DNA from: an uncultured Clostridia bacterium
GTDB lineage: Bacteria > Bacillota > Clostridia > Oscillospirales > Ruminococcaceae
Reading direction: 5' to 3'
Length of the DNA stretch: 64,000 bases
Assembly: GCA_947625195.1 (NCBI GenBank)
Contig: CANQNK010000001.1
Location: forward strand, 1-64,000
Each line of letters starts with the position of its first letter. Positions within the stretch are counted from its first letter, which is position 1. Below the pieces are notes generated by a model. The model was not told the origin of the DNA and did not search any database. It saw only the letters and a program-made list of their open reading frames with translations. The translations under genes were made by a program, and so were the position numbers. This document shows, one piece after another, positions 18,178-27,864 of the stretch.

Positions 18178-19104
18178 TTATTTAGTGATAGTTTCCAAAG
18201 CTTTTTCCAGCGTTTTTTCATTTTCTACATTTGCATACGATACGTCAGAAAGCGTTTTGCGGACAAGTCCTGTCAGGACCTTATTGGGGCCAAGCTCAAT
18301 AAACGTATCGAATCCGTCGCGCTTCATTGCCTCAAGCTCGCTTACAAATCTGACGGGAGAAACAATGTGGCTTGCCAAAAGTGCGGGCATATCGGAAAAA
18401 TCGGTAAGCCTTTCGCCTAAAAGATTCGAGTAAAACGCAACATCAGGCACACTGAACGATACGGTTTTGGCTGTATCTATAAATTCGTCCGCCGCCGATT
18501 GCATAAGCTTTGAGTGAAATGCACTTGAAACATTTAAATGTATACATCTTGCTTTTTTCTCGGCAAAAATCTCTGATGCTGCATCAACGGCAGAAATCTC
18601 TCCTGCAATCACCGTCTGAACGGGGGAGTTGTAGTTTACCGGCACGACGTATCCGGAAACGCTGCCGCATACGTCTTCGATCTCCCCGCTTGAAAGACCG
18701 ATAACAGCGCACATAGCACCTTTGTTTTCCTCGGCTGCTTTCTGCATAGCTTCTGCTCTTGCTTTTATAAGCTTAAAGCCGTCCTCAAATGTAACCATTC
18801 CCGAAACCACCAGAGCTGCATATTCTCCGAGTGAATGTCCGGCAACACCGTAAAATGAAACACCGTTTGCCTTTAAAGCCTCAAATGCGCAAAGAGAGGT
18901 TGCCATGATCGCCGGCTGAGAATAAACCGTTTTGTTAAGCTCTGAATCGGGACCCTCAAACACGATTTTTTTCAGATCATAGCCCAGAATATCTTCTGCA
19001 TTTTTAAAAACGGATTTTGCACTTTCGTACTTATCAAACAGCTCCTTAGCCATTCCAACATACTGGGAACCCTGTCCGGAGAACAGGAAAACATTTTTTG
19101 ACAT
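18178..19104 (-). CDS. fabD: Malonyl-CoA:ACP transacylase
   Basis: FLFSGQGSQYVGM, AGHSLGEYAALV, NVSSAFHSKLM. Confidence 0.96.
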   Translation of the reverse strand: MSKNVFLFSGQGSQYVGMAKELFDKYESAKSVFKNAEDILGYDLKKIVFEGPDSELNKTVYSQPAIMATSLCAFEALKANGVSFYGVAGHSLGEYAALVVSGMVTFEDGFKLIKARAEAMQKAAEENKGAMCAVIGLSSGEIEDVCGSVSGYVVPVNYNSPVQTVIAGEISAVDAASEIFAEKKARCIHLNVSSAFHSKLMQSAADEFIDTAKTVSFSVPDVAFYSNLLGERLTDFSDMPALLASHIVSPVRFVSELEAMKRDGFDTFIELGPNKVLTGLVRKTLSDVSYANVENEKTLEKALETITK

Positions 19105-19183
19105 AATAATACTCCTTAACGCTCTTTATTTTTGGCAGGCAATGATATTTTTGGCAATTTATACTTGATATTTACCCCTTTTT

Positions 19184-19198
19184 ATAGTATAATACTAT
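19184..19198. promoter_or_regulatory. Palindrome in the fabD-fabH divergent intergenic region
   Basis: ATAGTAT-A-ATACTAT; candidate operator only. Confidence 0.3.
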
Positions 19199-19284
19199 CA
19201 TCGTTGCAATTAAGTATATCACAACTTTTAAAATTTGACAATAGATTATACTTCATAAGAACATAAATTCAAAGGAGAAATAAA

Positions 19285-20280
19285 ATGATAGGAGTAAAAA
19301 TTCTCGGAGCAGGGAAATGTGCCCCTGAAAACATTGCTACAAATGAGGATTTTGCCAAAATAGTCGATACTAACGACGAGTGGATAACCACCCGCACCGG
19401 TATAAAAAAGCGACATATTGCTAACGGAGAGCCTACATGGTTTCTGGGAGCGAGGGCTGCAAAGGCGGCTGTCGAAAACGCCGGAATAAAACCTGATGAA
19501 ATAGGCCTTATCATCGCCACTACAATTACGGGGGATTATTCCACCCCGTCGGTTTCTTGCATTATACAAAGAGAGATAGGCGCTAAAGGCTCTATGGCAA
19601 TCGACGTAAACTGCGCCTGCTCCGGTTTTGTATACGGCTTTGATATGGCGAAAAGGTACCTTCAGACTGACTGCGGCTTGAAGTATGCTTTGGTGGTTTC
19701 ATCTGAAGAGCTTTCAAAAATCACCGACTACACGGATCGCTCCACCTGCGTTTTATTCGGAGACGGAGCGGCTGCGGTTGTGCTTGAAAGATGCGATGAC
19801 ACCATTTATGCGGCGTATTTGGGCGCGGACGGAACGGGAGCACAATACCTTCTTGCAAAAAGCTACGAATCGCATACACCGTTTTCTAATGGCGGAGTTA
19901 AGATCGAGGACGATATGCCAAAGCGTGAAAACCATTGCCTCTATCAGGACGGTAAAGAGGTTTATAAATTTGCGACAAAAACTCTGCCCTTAGCGTGCCA
20001 AAAGACCTGTGAGATTTTAGGTATGACCCCCGGTGATCTAAACTGCATCGTTCCGCATCAGGCTAACAAGAGAATAATTGAAACAGCGGCAAAAAATCTT
20101 TCGCTTCCGATCGACAGGTTTTTCTTGAATCTTGAGGAGTACGGAAATACCTCCTCCGCAAGTATTCCTATTGCACTTTGCGACGCTATTGACACTGGAG
20201 CGATAAAGCGTGGAGATAAGGTTTGCCTTGTCGGATTCGGAGCGGGACTTACCTACGGCAGCGTTATATTTGAATATTAA
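19285..20280 (+). CDS. fabH: Beta-ketoacyl-ACP synthase III
   Basis: VNCACSGFVYG active-site Cys region, VPHQANKRII, GNTSSASIP. Confidence 0.96.
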   Translation: MIGVKILGAGKCAPENIATNEDFAKIVDTNDEWITTRTGIKKRHIANGEPTWFLGARAAKAAVENAGIKPDEIGLIIATTITGDYSTPSVSCIIQREIGAKGSMAIDVNCACSGFVYGFDMAKRYLQTDCGLKYALVVSSEELSKITDYTDRSTCVLFGDGAAAVVLERCDDTIYAAYLGADGTGAQYLLAKSYESHTPFSNGGVKIEDDMPKRENHCLYQDGKEVYKFATKTLPLACQKTCEILGMTPGDLNCIVPHQANKRIIETAAKNLSLPIDRFFLNLEEYGNTSSASIPIALCDAIDTGAIKRGDKVCLVGFGAGLTYGSVIFEY

Positions 20281-20297
20281 AAAAGGGGAATTTTATT

Positions 20298-21236
20298 ATG
20301 ACAACGAAGGTAACCAGAATAACAAAGCTTTTGGGCTGTAAATATCCCATTTTGCAGGGCGGTATGGCCTGGGTGGCGGAATCTACGCTCGCTTCTGCGG
20401 TGTCAAACGCGGGAGGCGTGGGAATTATCGCAGGAGGTTCGGCTCCTATCGACTATCTCAGAGAACAGATCAAAAAGGCAAAGTCAAGCGTCGGGGACAA
20501 GCCGTTTGGCGTAAATGTTATGCTTATGTCGCCGAATGCAGATAAGCTTGCTGAGCTTGTTGTCGAGGAGGGTGTTCCTATGGTGACAACAGGCGCGGGA
20601 AATCCCGGTAAATATATGGAAATGTGGAAAGCAGCGGGAATAAAGGTCATACCCGTTGTTCCAAGTGTTGCTCTTGCAAAGAGAATGGAGCGCTCTGGTG
20701 CTGATGCGGTAATAGCCGAGGGTACCGAGTCGGGAGGCCATATTGGAGAAAACACTACGATGTGTCTTGTTCCGCAGGTGGTTGACGCAGTTGGGATTCC
20801 CGTTATCGCCGCCGGAGGAATTGCGGACGGAAGAGGGGTTGCGGCTTCGTTTATGCTGGGTGCTGAGGGAGTTCAGGTTGGAACACGTTTTCTGTCAGCC
20901 GAGGAGTGTCAGATACATCCGACATATAAGGAGCTTGTCGTTAAGGCAAAGGACACGGATTCCATTGTCACGGGAAGATCGACCGGACATCCTTGCAGGA
21001 ACATAAAGACAAAGTTTGCAAAGAGGCTTGCCTCAGACGAGATGAAAGGAACGATAACTCCCGAGGAGTTTGAGGAGATAACCGTAGGTTCGCTAAGAAA
21101 AGCGGTTCAGGACGGAAATCTTGAGGAAGGCTCGTTCTTATGCGGGGCGATTGCCGGGCTTGTCACAAAGGTAGAGCCTGCTAAGGACATTATTGAAGAT
21201 ATGTTTGCGGGTGCTGAAAAGCTTTTGGCAAAATAG
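20298..21236 (+). CDS. fabK: Enoyl-ACP reductase II (FMN-dependent)
   Basis: KYPILQGGMAWVAESTLASAVSNAGGVGIIA, GTESGGHIGENTTMCLVPQVVD, IAAGGIADGRG. Confidence 0.95.
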   Translation: MTTKVTRITKLLGCKYPILQGGMAWVAESTLASAVSNAGGVGIIAGGSAPIDYLREQIKKAKSSVGDKPFGVNVMLMSPNADKLAELVVEEGVPMVTTGAGNPGKYMEMWKAAGIKVIPVVPSVALAKRMERSGADAVIAEGTESGGHIGENTTMCLVPQVVDAVGIPVIAAGGIADGRGVAASFMLGAEGVQVGTRFLSAEECQIHPTYKELVVKAKDTDSIVTGRSTGHPCRNIKTKFAKRLASDEMKGTITPEEFEEITVGSLRKAVQDGNLEEGSFLCGAIAGLVTKVEPAKDIIEDMFAGAEKLLAK

Positions 21237-21309
21237 CAAAGGTAAGGTGTATTATATAAAAATAAAATGACGGGGTGTCGTTTCCTGTCGGATAAACGGA
21301 GGTAAAACG

Positions 21310-22050
21310 ATGGCAACAGCAATAGTAACGGGTGCTTCTCAGGGAATAGGCGAGTGTATCGTTAAGCGGCTTGCAAAGGACGGTTATAACGTAGTGATAA
21401 ACTGTTATCCGAGCGAAAGTGACCGGAAAAACGCAGAGGCTGTAAAAGCACAGTGCGAGGAGTTTGGGATAGAGGCGGAGATTTTTGAGGCCGACGTTTC
21501 AAAATACGATGCCTGTGAGGAAATGGTAAAGAAGGTAAAAGAACGTTTCGGTTCAATAGATGTTTTGGTAAACAATGCCGGCATCACAAAGGACGGATTG
21601 ATGGTGAGAATGAGCGAGGAGCAGTACGACGCTGTTATTGCGGTAAACCAGAAAAGCGTTTTTAATATGACCAAATTTGTCGGAGCCGTTATGATGAGAC
21701 AGAGAAGCGGCGCTATCGTAAACCTTGCGTCTGTTGCCGGACTTTACGGAAATCCCGGGCAGATAAACTATTCCGCATCAAAGGCGGCTATCATCGGTAT
21801 GACAAAGACCTCCGCTAAGGAGCTGGGCTCAAGAGGGATCAGAGTAAACGCCGTTGCACCGGGATTTATCAAAACTCCGATGACTGATGCTTTGACAGAT
21901 GAACAGAGAAACGCTATGCTGTCTGTAATTGCTATGAAAAGATACGGCACGGTAGACGAAATCGCCGGAGTTGTTTCGTTTTTGGTGTCTGATGATGCAA
22001 GCTATGTGACCGGACAGACTATTGAAATTTCCGGCGGACTTTCAATGTAA
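21310..22050 (+). CDS. fabG: 3-oxoacyl-ACP reductase
   Basis: SDR TGASQGIG, NNAG, YSASKAA; locus context. Confidence 0.96.
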   Translation: MATAIVTGASQGIGECIVKRLAKDGYNVVINCYPSESDRKNAEAVKAQCEEFGIEAEIFEADVSKYDACEEMVKKVKERFGSIDVLVNNAGITKDGLMVRMSEEQYDAVIAVNQKSVFNMTKFVGAVMMRQRSGAIVNLASVAGLYGNPGQINYSASKAAIIGMTKTSAKELGSRGIRVNAVAPGFIKTPMTDALTDEQRNAMLSVIAMKRYGTVDEIAGVVSFLVSDDASYVTGQTIEISGGLSM

Positions 22051-22077
22051 AACTTAACCGAAAGGAACTTTTATAAT

Positions 22078-23316
22078 ATGAGAAGAGTAGTTATCACCGG
22101 TATGGGAACGGTAAATCCTTTGGGAAAAAACGTGGCCGAATTTTGGGAAAATATCAAGGAAAACAAGCTGGGCATAAAGCCTATAGATGAGTTTGACACA
22201 AGCGATATCCCCGTAAAGGTCGTGGGAAGCGTAAAGGATTTCGATCCGAGCGGCGTGATAGATAAGAAAGAAGCCAAAAGGATGGATCGCTTTACTCAGT
22301 TTGCCGTTTGCTCCGCCAATGAGGCTTTGAAGGACGCGGGAACTGATTTTTCCGATATTGACCCGTACAGAGCGGGAGTTATCATAGGCGCCGGTATCGG
22401 AGGACTTCACGAGACCGAAAAGCAGCACATAAGCTTTCTTGAAAAGGGTCCCGACAGGATATCCGTTTTTTACATTCCTATGATGATTACTAATATGGCT
22501 GCCGGCACGATAGCTATGAAAACGGGCTTTAAGGGCGACAACTACTGCACTACCACCGCATGCGCGTCTGCAACGCACGCAATCGGAGAGGCGTTTCACA
22601 AGGTCAAGGACGGCTATCTAGACATCTGCCTTGCGGGGGGTACAGAGGCTTGCGTTACCAAATTTGCAATAAGCGGCTTTAACAATATGAAGGCTCTTTC
22701 TAAGGCCGAAAACCCCGAGGATGCGTCTACGCCCTTTGACCTTAACCGACAGGGTTTTGTTCTGGGCGAGGGCTGTGGAATTCTGGTGCTTGAGGAGCTT
22801 GAACACGCTAAGGCAAGAGGAGCAATGATATATGCCGAGATAGGCGGATACGGCGCAACCGGAGACGCATATCATATGACAAGTCCTTCTCCGACGGGAG
22901 AAGCCGCTGCAAGAGCTATGAAAAACAGTTATGAGGAAGCGGGACTTAAAGCTGAGGACATAGGATATATAAACGCTCACGGAACATCAACGGGCCTTAA
23001 CGATAAGTATGAGACTACTGCGATAAAGCTTGCCCTTGGAGAGGATGCCGCTAAAAAGACGGTGGTAAACTCAACCAAAAGTATGATAGGACATCTGCTT
23101 GGTGCGGCAGGAGCTGTTGAGGCGATAGTTACCGCTCTTTCGGTTAAAAACGGTTTTATCCACAAAACGCTTGGCTACAAAACTCCCGATCCGGAATGCG
23201 ACCTTGATTATTGCACAGAGGGCAACAGAGAGGTTGACATTAAGGGTGCGCTTTCAAACTCTCTGGGATTCGGAGGACATAACGCAACGCTTTGTATAAA
23301 AAAGTATGAAGCCTGA
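22078..23316 (+). CDS. fabF: Beta-ketoacyl-ACP synthase II
   Basis: MRRVVITGMGTVNPLG, TTACASATHAIG, NAHGTSTGLND, NSTKSMIGHLLGAAG. Confidence 0.97.
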   Translation: MRRVVITGMGTVNPLGKNVAEFWENIKENKLGIKPIDEFDTSDIPVKVVGSVKDFDPSGVIDKKEAKRMDRFTQFAVCSANEALKDAGTDFSDIDPYRAGVIIGAGIGGLHETEKQHISFLEKGPDRISVFYIPMMITNMAAGTIAMKTGFKGDNYCTTTACASATHAIGEAFHKVKDGYLDICLAGGTEACVTKFAISGFNNMKALSKAENPEDASTPFDLNRQGFVLGEGCGILVLEELEHAKARGAMIYAEIGGYGATGDAYHMTSPSPTGEAAARAMKNSYEEAGLKAEDIGYINAHGTSTGLNDKYETTAIKLALGEDAAKKTVVNSTKSMIGHLLGAAGAVEAIVTALSVKNGFIHKTLGYKTPDPECDLDYCTEGNREVDIKGALSNSLGFGGHNATLCIKKYEA

Positions 23317-23336
23317 CAAATTAGGAGGACAATGAT

Positions 23337-23798
23337 ATGACCAAAAAGATTTTTGATTATGAGTTTGATGCTATTGAAAAGCTCGCAGATATTGTGAAAG
23401 AAAAAGGGCTTGAGGAGATCACATTAGGCGACAGTGATAAATGTATAACGATAAGAGGAAGGGCTTGCCCTCCACCGCCGATGATGGGTGCTCCCGCACC
23501 GGTACCGGCGCCTGCGGCAGCAACTCAACCGGTGTCTTCTGAAGAACAACCTGCGGCGGTGTCGGGCAATGTGGTAAAAGCGCCTATTGTAGGAACGTTT
23601 TACGCTGCTCCTTCACCCAATGATGAGCCTTATGTAACAGTCGGAAAAACCGTTAAAAAGGGCGATGTTATCTTTATCATAGAATCTATGAAGGTAATGA
23701 GCGAGGTTACAAGCGATTTTGACGGTGTTGTAAAAGAGATAATTGTTAAAAACGGCGATGCGCTTGAGTTCGATCAGCCGGTAATGATCATCGGTTAA
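23337..23798 (+). CDS. accB: Acetyl-CoA carboxylase biotin carboxyl carrier protein
   Basis: Pro/Ala linker; biotinylation motif IESMKVMSE. Confidence 0.96.
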   Translation: MTKKIFDYEFDAIEKLADIVKEKGLEEITLGDSDKCITIRGRACPPPPMMGAPAPVPAPAAATQPVSSEEQPAAVSGNVVKAPIVGTFYAAPSPNDEPYVTVGKTVKKGDVIFIIESMKVMSEVTSDFDGVVKEIIVKNGDALEFDQPVMIIG

Positions 23799-23823
23799 TT
23801 TGCTTGATTAAGGGGATAAGTTT

Positions 23824-24255
23824 ATGGCTGTTTTAATGGATAAGGAGCAAATCAAGGAAATAATTCCGCACAGAGATCCTTTTTTGCTCATCGACGAGAT
23901 AAACGAGCTTGAGGAAGGTAAAAGAGTAGTTGCAACAAAGTACATAAAAGAGGATGATTTTTGGTTTAAAGGACACTTCCCGGAATACCCCGTTACGCCG
24001 GGTGTCCTCATGGTCGAAATGCTTGCGCAGGCGGGAGCGGTTGCGCTTCTTTCGCTTCCGGAAAACAAAGGAAAGATCGGACTTTTCGGCGGAATAAACA
24101 ACTGCAAATTCCGCCGGCAGGTGATTCCGGGAGATACTCTTACTCTTGAGGTCGAGATAATAAAGGTAAGAGGTCCTTTGGGAGTAGGCAAGGGCCTTGC
24201 GACCGTAAACGGCAAAAAGGCGGTTTCAGCGGAAATCACGTTTGCTGTTAAGTAA
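23824..24255 (+). CDS. fabZ: 3-hydroxyacyl-ACP dehydratase
   Basis: IPHRDPFLLIDEI...GHFPEYPVTPGVLMVEMLAQAGAV. Confidence 0.97.
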   Translation: MAVLMDKEQIKEIIPHRDPFLLIDEINELEEGKRVVATKYIKEDDFWFKGHFPEYPVTPGVLMVEMLAQAGAVALLSLPENKGKIGLFGGINNCKFRRQVIPGDTLTLEVEIIKVRGPLGVGKGLATVNGKKAVSAEITFAVK

Positions 24256-24323
24256 TCTGTTTGAAAGCCGTTTTTTCGGATAAAATTTGATTACCACATA
24301 AATATACCTGAGGAAGAAGTATT

Positions 24324-25682
24324 ATGCTAAAGAAAGTTTTGATTGCAAACAGAGGCGAGATTGCCGTAAGAATAATCCGTGCCTGCCGGGAGCTTGGAAT
24401 AGCGACCGTTGCGGTGTATTCCACTGCGGATAAAAATGCACTTCACGCAAAAATTGCCGATGAAGCGGTTTGCATCGGTCCTCCGCAGAGCAAGGACAGC
24501 TACCTTAATATGCGCGAAATAATTTCCGCCTGCGAGCTTACGGGTGCTGACGCAATACATCCGGGTTTTGGTTTTTTGTCTGAAAACGCGCACTTTGCAA
24601 GAACCTGTGAAAAGTGCGGGATAACCTTTATCGGTCCGCGTCCTGAGTCGATAGAAATGCTCGGAGATAAGGCTAAGGCAAAGGAAACGATGAAGCAAGC
24701 GGGAGTTCCCGTGATTTTAGGCTCTGACGGAGCGATAAGCAGTATTGATCAAGCAAGAGCGCTTGCTCAAAAGATAGGATATCCCGTTCTTGTTAAAGCT
24801 TCTGCCGGAGGCGGAGGTAGAGGAATACGGATAGTCAAAGACGAAAGCGAGCTTGAATCTCAGATGACCGCCGCAAAGCAGGAGGCTTTGACATGCTTTG
24901 GAAATGACGAGGTGTATCTTGAAAAATTTATAGAAAACCCAAAGCATATTGAGATACAGATACTTGCGGACAACTTCGGCAATATAATTTATCTGGGTGA
25001 GCGGGACTGTTCTATGCAGAGGAGGAACCAAAAGGTTTTAGAGGAAACTCCATCTCCAATAATGACTGAAAAGCTCAGAGTAAAAATGGGTGAATCGGCA
25101 GTGGCTGCGGCGAAGGTATGCGGATACCGAAATGCCGGAACTATTGAGTTTCTGGTGGATAGGCAGCATAATTATTACTTTATGGAGATGAATACGAGAA
25201 TACAGGTTGAGCATCCTATAACCGAAGCTGTTACGGGTGTTGACCTTGTAAAATGGCAGCTTCTGATCGCGGGAGGCGAGCCTTTGAGCATCAGGCAGGA
25301 GGACATACGTATTACAGGTCATTCAATAGAGTGCAGAATAAATGCTGAGAACCCGGAAATGGGATTTTTACCTTCTCCTGGAGTTATAAATTCGCTTTAC
25401 ATTCCGGGCGGACCGGGAATAAGAATAGACAGTGCGTGCTATCAGGGCTGTGAAATATCGCCATATTATGATTCTATGATAGCTAAGCTTATTGTTCACG
25501 CATCAGACCGTGAAACGGCGATCGCAAAAATGCGCTGGGCACTTTCTGAATTTATAGTGGACGGAGTTTCGACAAATATTGACTTTCACTTAAAGCTTAT
25601 AAGACGCAAGGAATTTTTAAAGGGCGACTACGACAACGGTTTTCTGGGAAGAACCGACATTTTAAAGGATAACGGCGATTGA
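24324..25682 (+). CDS. accC: Acetyl-CoA carboxylase biotin carboxylase subunit
   Basis: KVLIANRGEIAVRIIRACRELGI; KASAGGGGRGIRIV; FMEMNTRIQVEHPITE. Confidence 0.97.
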   Translation: MLKKVLIANRGEIAVRIIRACRELGIATVAVYSTADKNALHAKIADEAVCIGPPQSKDSYLNMREIISACELTGADAIHPGFGFLSENAHFARTCEKCGITFIGPRPESIEMLGDKAKAKETMKQAGVPVILGSDGAISSIDQARALAQKIGYPVLVKASAGGGGRGIRIVKDESELESQMTAAKQEALTCFGNDEVYLEKFIENPKHIEIQILADNFGNIIYLGERDCSMQRRNQKVLEETPSPIMTEKLRVKMGESAVAAAKVCGYRNAGTIEFLVDRQHNYYFMEMNTRIQVEHPITEAVTGVDLVKWQLLIAGGEPLSIRQEDIRITGHSIECRINAENPEMGFLPSPGVINSLYIPGGPGIRIDSACYQGCEISPYYDSMIAKLIVHASDRETAIAKMRWALSEFIVDGVSTNIDFHLKLIRRKEFLKGDYDNGFLGRTDILKDNGD

Positions 25683-25723
25683 TTTCAGGTAAACTGGTCA
25701 AACGACGGGGATAAAGCTTTTAT

Positions 25724-26632
25724 TTGTTACATAAAATCTCCCGAAAGGAAGGATTTATTTTGCTCGAGGATTTGTTTTCAGTAGTTAAAACACGCTTTAA
25801 CGGCGATGATAAGTCACCGCAAAAGCTCAGAAAAAACGACATTCCGTCGGATATAATGTTTAAATGTCCGAGGTGCTCGGGAGTATCGTTTATGGACGAC
25901 TTTATATCAAACTCAAAGGTTTGTCCAAACTGCGGATATCATTCTAGAATTTCAGCCAAAGAGAGGCTTGAAATTACTATTGACAAGGGAAGCCTTATTG
26001 AATTTGACAAGAATATGATTTCTAAAAATCCCATTGATTTTCCAGACTATCCAGAGAAACAGGCTAAGCTTCGTGAAAAAACCAAGTTAAACGACGCCGT
26101 TGTTACCGGAGAGGCAAGAATCAGGGGATTAAGAGTAGTTATAGCCGTTATGGATTCAAGGTATATGATGGCTTCTATGGGAAGTGTTGTGGGCGAAAAG
26201 CTTACACGCGCGTTTGAATATGCAACTCAAAATAAGCTTCCGATAATCGTGTTTACCGCTTCGGGAGGCGCTAGAATGCAGGAGGGTACGGTATCTCTTA
26301 TGCAGATGGCGAAAACCTCGGGGGCGGTTGCAAGACACAACGCCGCGGGAGGGCTTTATATCACGGTCATGACAGACCCGACCACCGGCGGAGTTACGGC
26401 ATCGTTTGCGTCTTTGGGCGATATTATAATTGCCGAACCAAAGGTTTTGATAGGCTTTGCGGGAAGACGAGTTATCGAAGGTACGATAAAGCAGAGACTT
26501 CCGGAGGATTTTCAGTCGGCTGAATTTCTGATGGAAAAGGGTTTTGTCGATATGATAGTAGAACGGCGAAAAATAAGACGGACCATTGCACATTTGATAA
26601 AGCTGCACGGAGGTGTTAAGGAAGATGAGTAG
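25724..26632 (+). CDS. accD: Acetyl-CoA carboxylase carboxyltransferase subunit beta
   Basis: Zn finger CPRC...CPNC; SGGARMQEGTVSLMQMAKTS. Actual start may be the downstream TTG near 25760. Confidence 0.95.
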   Translation: MLHKISRKEGFILLEDLFSVVKTRFNGDDKSPQKLRKNDIPSDIMFKCPRCSGVSFMDDFISNSKVCPNCGYHSRISAKERLEITIDKGSLIEFDKNMISKNPIDFPDYPEKQAKLREKTKLNDAVVTGEARIRGLRVVIAVMDSRYMMASMGSVVGEKLTRAFEYATQNKLPIIVFTASGGARMQEGTVSLMQMAKTSGAVARHNAAGGLYITVMTDPTTGGVTASFASLGDIIIAEPKVLIGFAGRRVIEGTIKQRLPEDFQSAEFLMEKGFVDMIVERRKIRRTIAHLIKLHGGVKEDE

Positions 26633-27434
26633 CCTCTTGGCAAGTGAAAGACTGGACTTGATAAGGAACAAATACCGCCCTACGGTAAGGGACTATATTC
26701 CGCTTATATTTGACGACTTTTTTGAACTTCACGGAGACCGATATTACGGAGACGACGGAGCAATAATCGGCGGCATAGGATATTTCAAGGGTACGCCTGT
26801 CACCGTTCTTGCTCAGGTAAAGGGAAGAAATCTTGAGGAAAACAAGGCTTCAAACTTTGCTATGCCGCACCCTGAGGGGTACAGAAAGGCGCTTAGACTT
26901 GCAAAGCAGGCTGAGAAATTTCACCGTCCGGTTATCTGCCTAATTGACACTCCCGGAGCTTTCTGCGGAATTGAGGCGGAGGAAAGAGGGCAGGGTGAAG
27001 CGATAGCCAGAAACATAATGGAGTTTATGACGCTGAAAACGCCCGTCATTTCAATAGTTCTCGGAGAGGGCGGCAGCGGCGGTGCCTTGGCGCTTGGCGT
27101 GTGTGATGAGCTTGCTATGCTGGAAAACGCGATTTACAGCGTTATTTCGCCCAGAGGCTTTGCGTCGATTCTCTGGAAGGACGCATCCCGTGAGCGTGAG
27201 GCTTGCGATATAATGAAAATAACCGCGGAGGATCTGGTTTATCTGGGCATCTGCGAGGAAATAATCCCGGAGCCCGACGGAGGCGCTCATATTTCTGCCG
27301 ACGAAACGGCAGACAATATTTCAAAATATCTCGATGACGCTATAAAAAGAAAATTGCAAAAAGGTATTGACGAATTACTTATTGAACGCTATAATAAATT
27401 TAGGAAAATCGGAGAGTTTGATGAATTGGTCTGA
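26613..27434 (+). CDS. accA: Acetyl-CoA carboxylase carboxyltransferase subunit alpha
   Basis: FFELHGDRYYGDDGAIIGG; LIDTPGAFCGIEAEERGQGEAIARN; GEGGSGGALALGV. Likely start at ATG 26625. Confidence 0.96.
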   Translation: MLRKMSSLLASERLDLIRNKYRPTVRDYIPLIFDDFFELHGDRYYGDDGAIIGGIGYFKGTPVTVLAQVKGRNLEENKASNFAMPHPEGYRKALRLAKQAEKFHRPVICLIDTPGAFCGIEAEERGQGEAIARNIMEFMTLKTPVISIVLGEGGSGGALALGVCDELAMLENAIYSVISPRGFASILWKDASREREACDIMKITAEDLVYLGICEEIIPEPDGGAHISADETADNISKYLDDAIKRKLQKGIDELLIERYNKFRKIGEFDELV

Positions 27435-27482
27435 CTTGCTCGGTTTTTGCGACCTAAAAAATAGGATAGGAGGGTAATTAAA

Positions 27483-27704
27483 ATGGTTTTTGATAAGGTA
27501 AAAGATATCATTGTAGATCAGCTTGAGGTTGACGAGGATAAGGTAACTTTGGAGGCTTCGATCGTTGACGACCTTGGCGCGGATTCTCTTGATGTAGTTG
27601 ATTTGGTTATGGCTCTTGAGGACGAATTTGAGATTAAGATTCCTGACGAGGACGTTGAAAACGTTAAGACGGTAGGAGATATCGTTAAGATCATTGAGGG
27701 CTAA
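27483..27704 (+). CDS. acpP: Acyl carrier protein (fatty acid synthesis)
   Basis: 73 aa; [21 protein letters not shown]. Confidence 0.97.
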   Translation: MVFDKVKDIIVDQLEVDEDKVTLEASIVDDLGADSLDVVDLVMALEDEFEIKIPDEDVENVKTVGDIVKIIEG

Positions 27705-27727
27705 AAGCATAAAAATGCACTTTAAGA

Positions 27728-27754
27728 TAAGGGCGGCTTCTGCCGCCCTTTTTA
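27728..27754 (+). terminator. Rho-independent terminator after acpP
   Basis: AAGGGCGGCttctGCCGCCCTTTTT. Confidence 0.9.
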
Positions 27755-27864
27755 ATTGGTAAATTTGGCTTAATATGGTTATAATTTATTTTCAGCTGTA
27801 TAAAACTGTTGAATTTATTTTAATAACGTTGTATAATTATATATGTATAGTTTAAGGGGGGCGT

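Noticed and set aside
22054-22599. 181-aa ORF antisense to fabF
   Set aside because: Opposite highly conserved fabF; composition typical of an antisense shadow.
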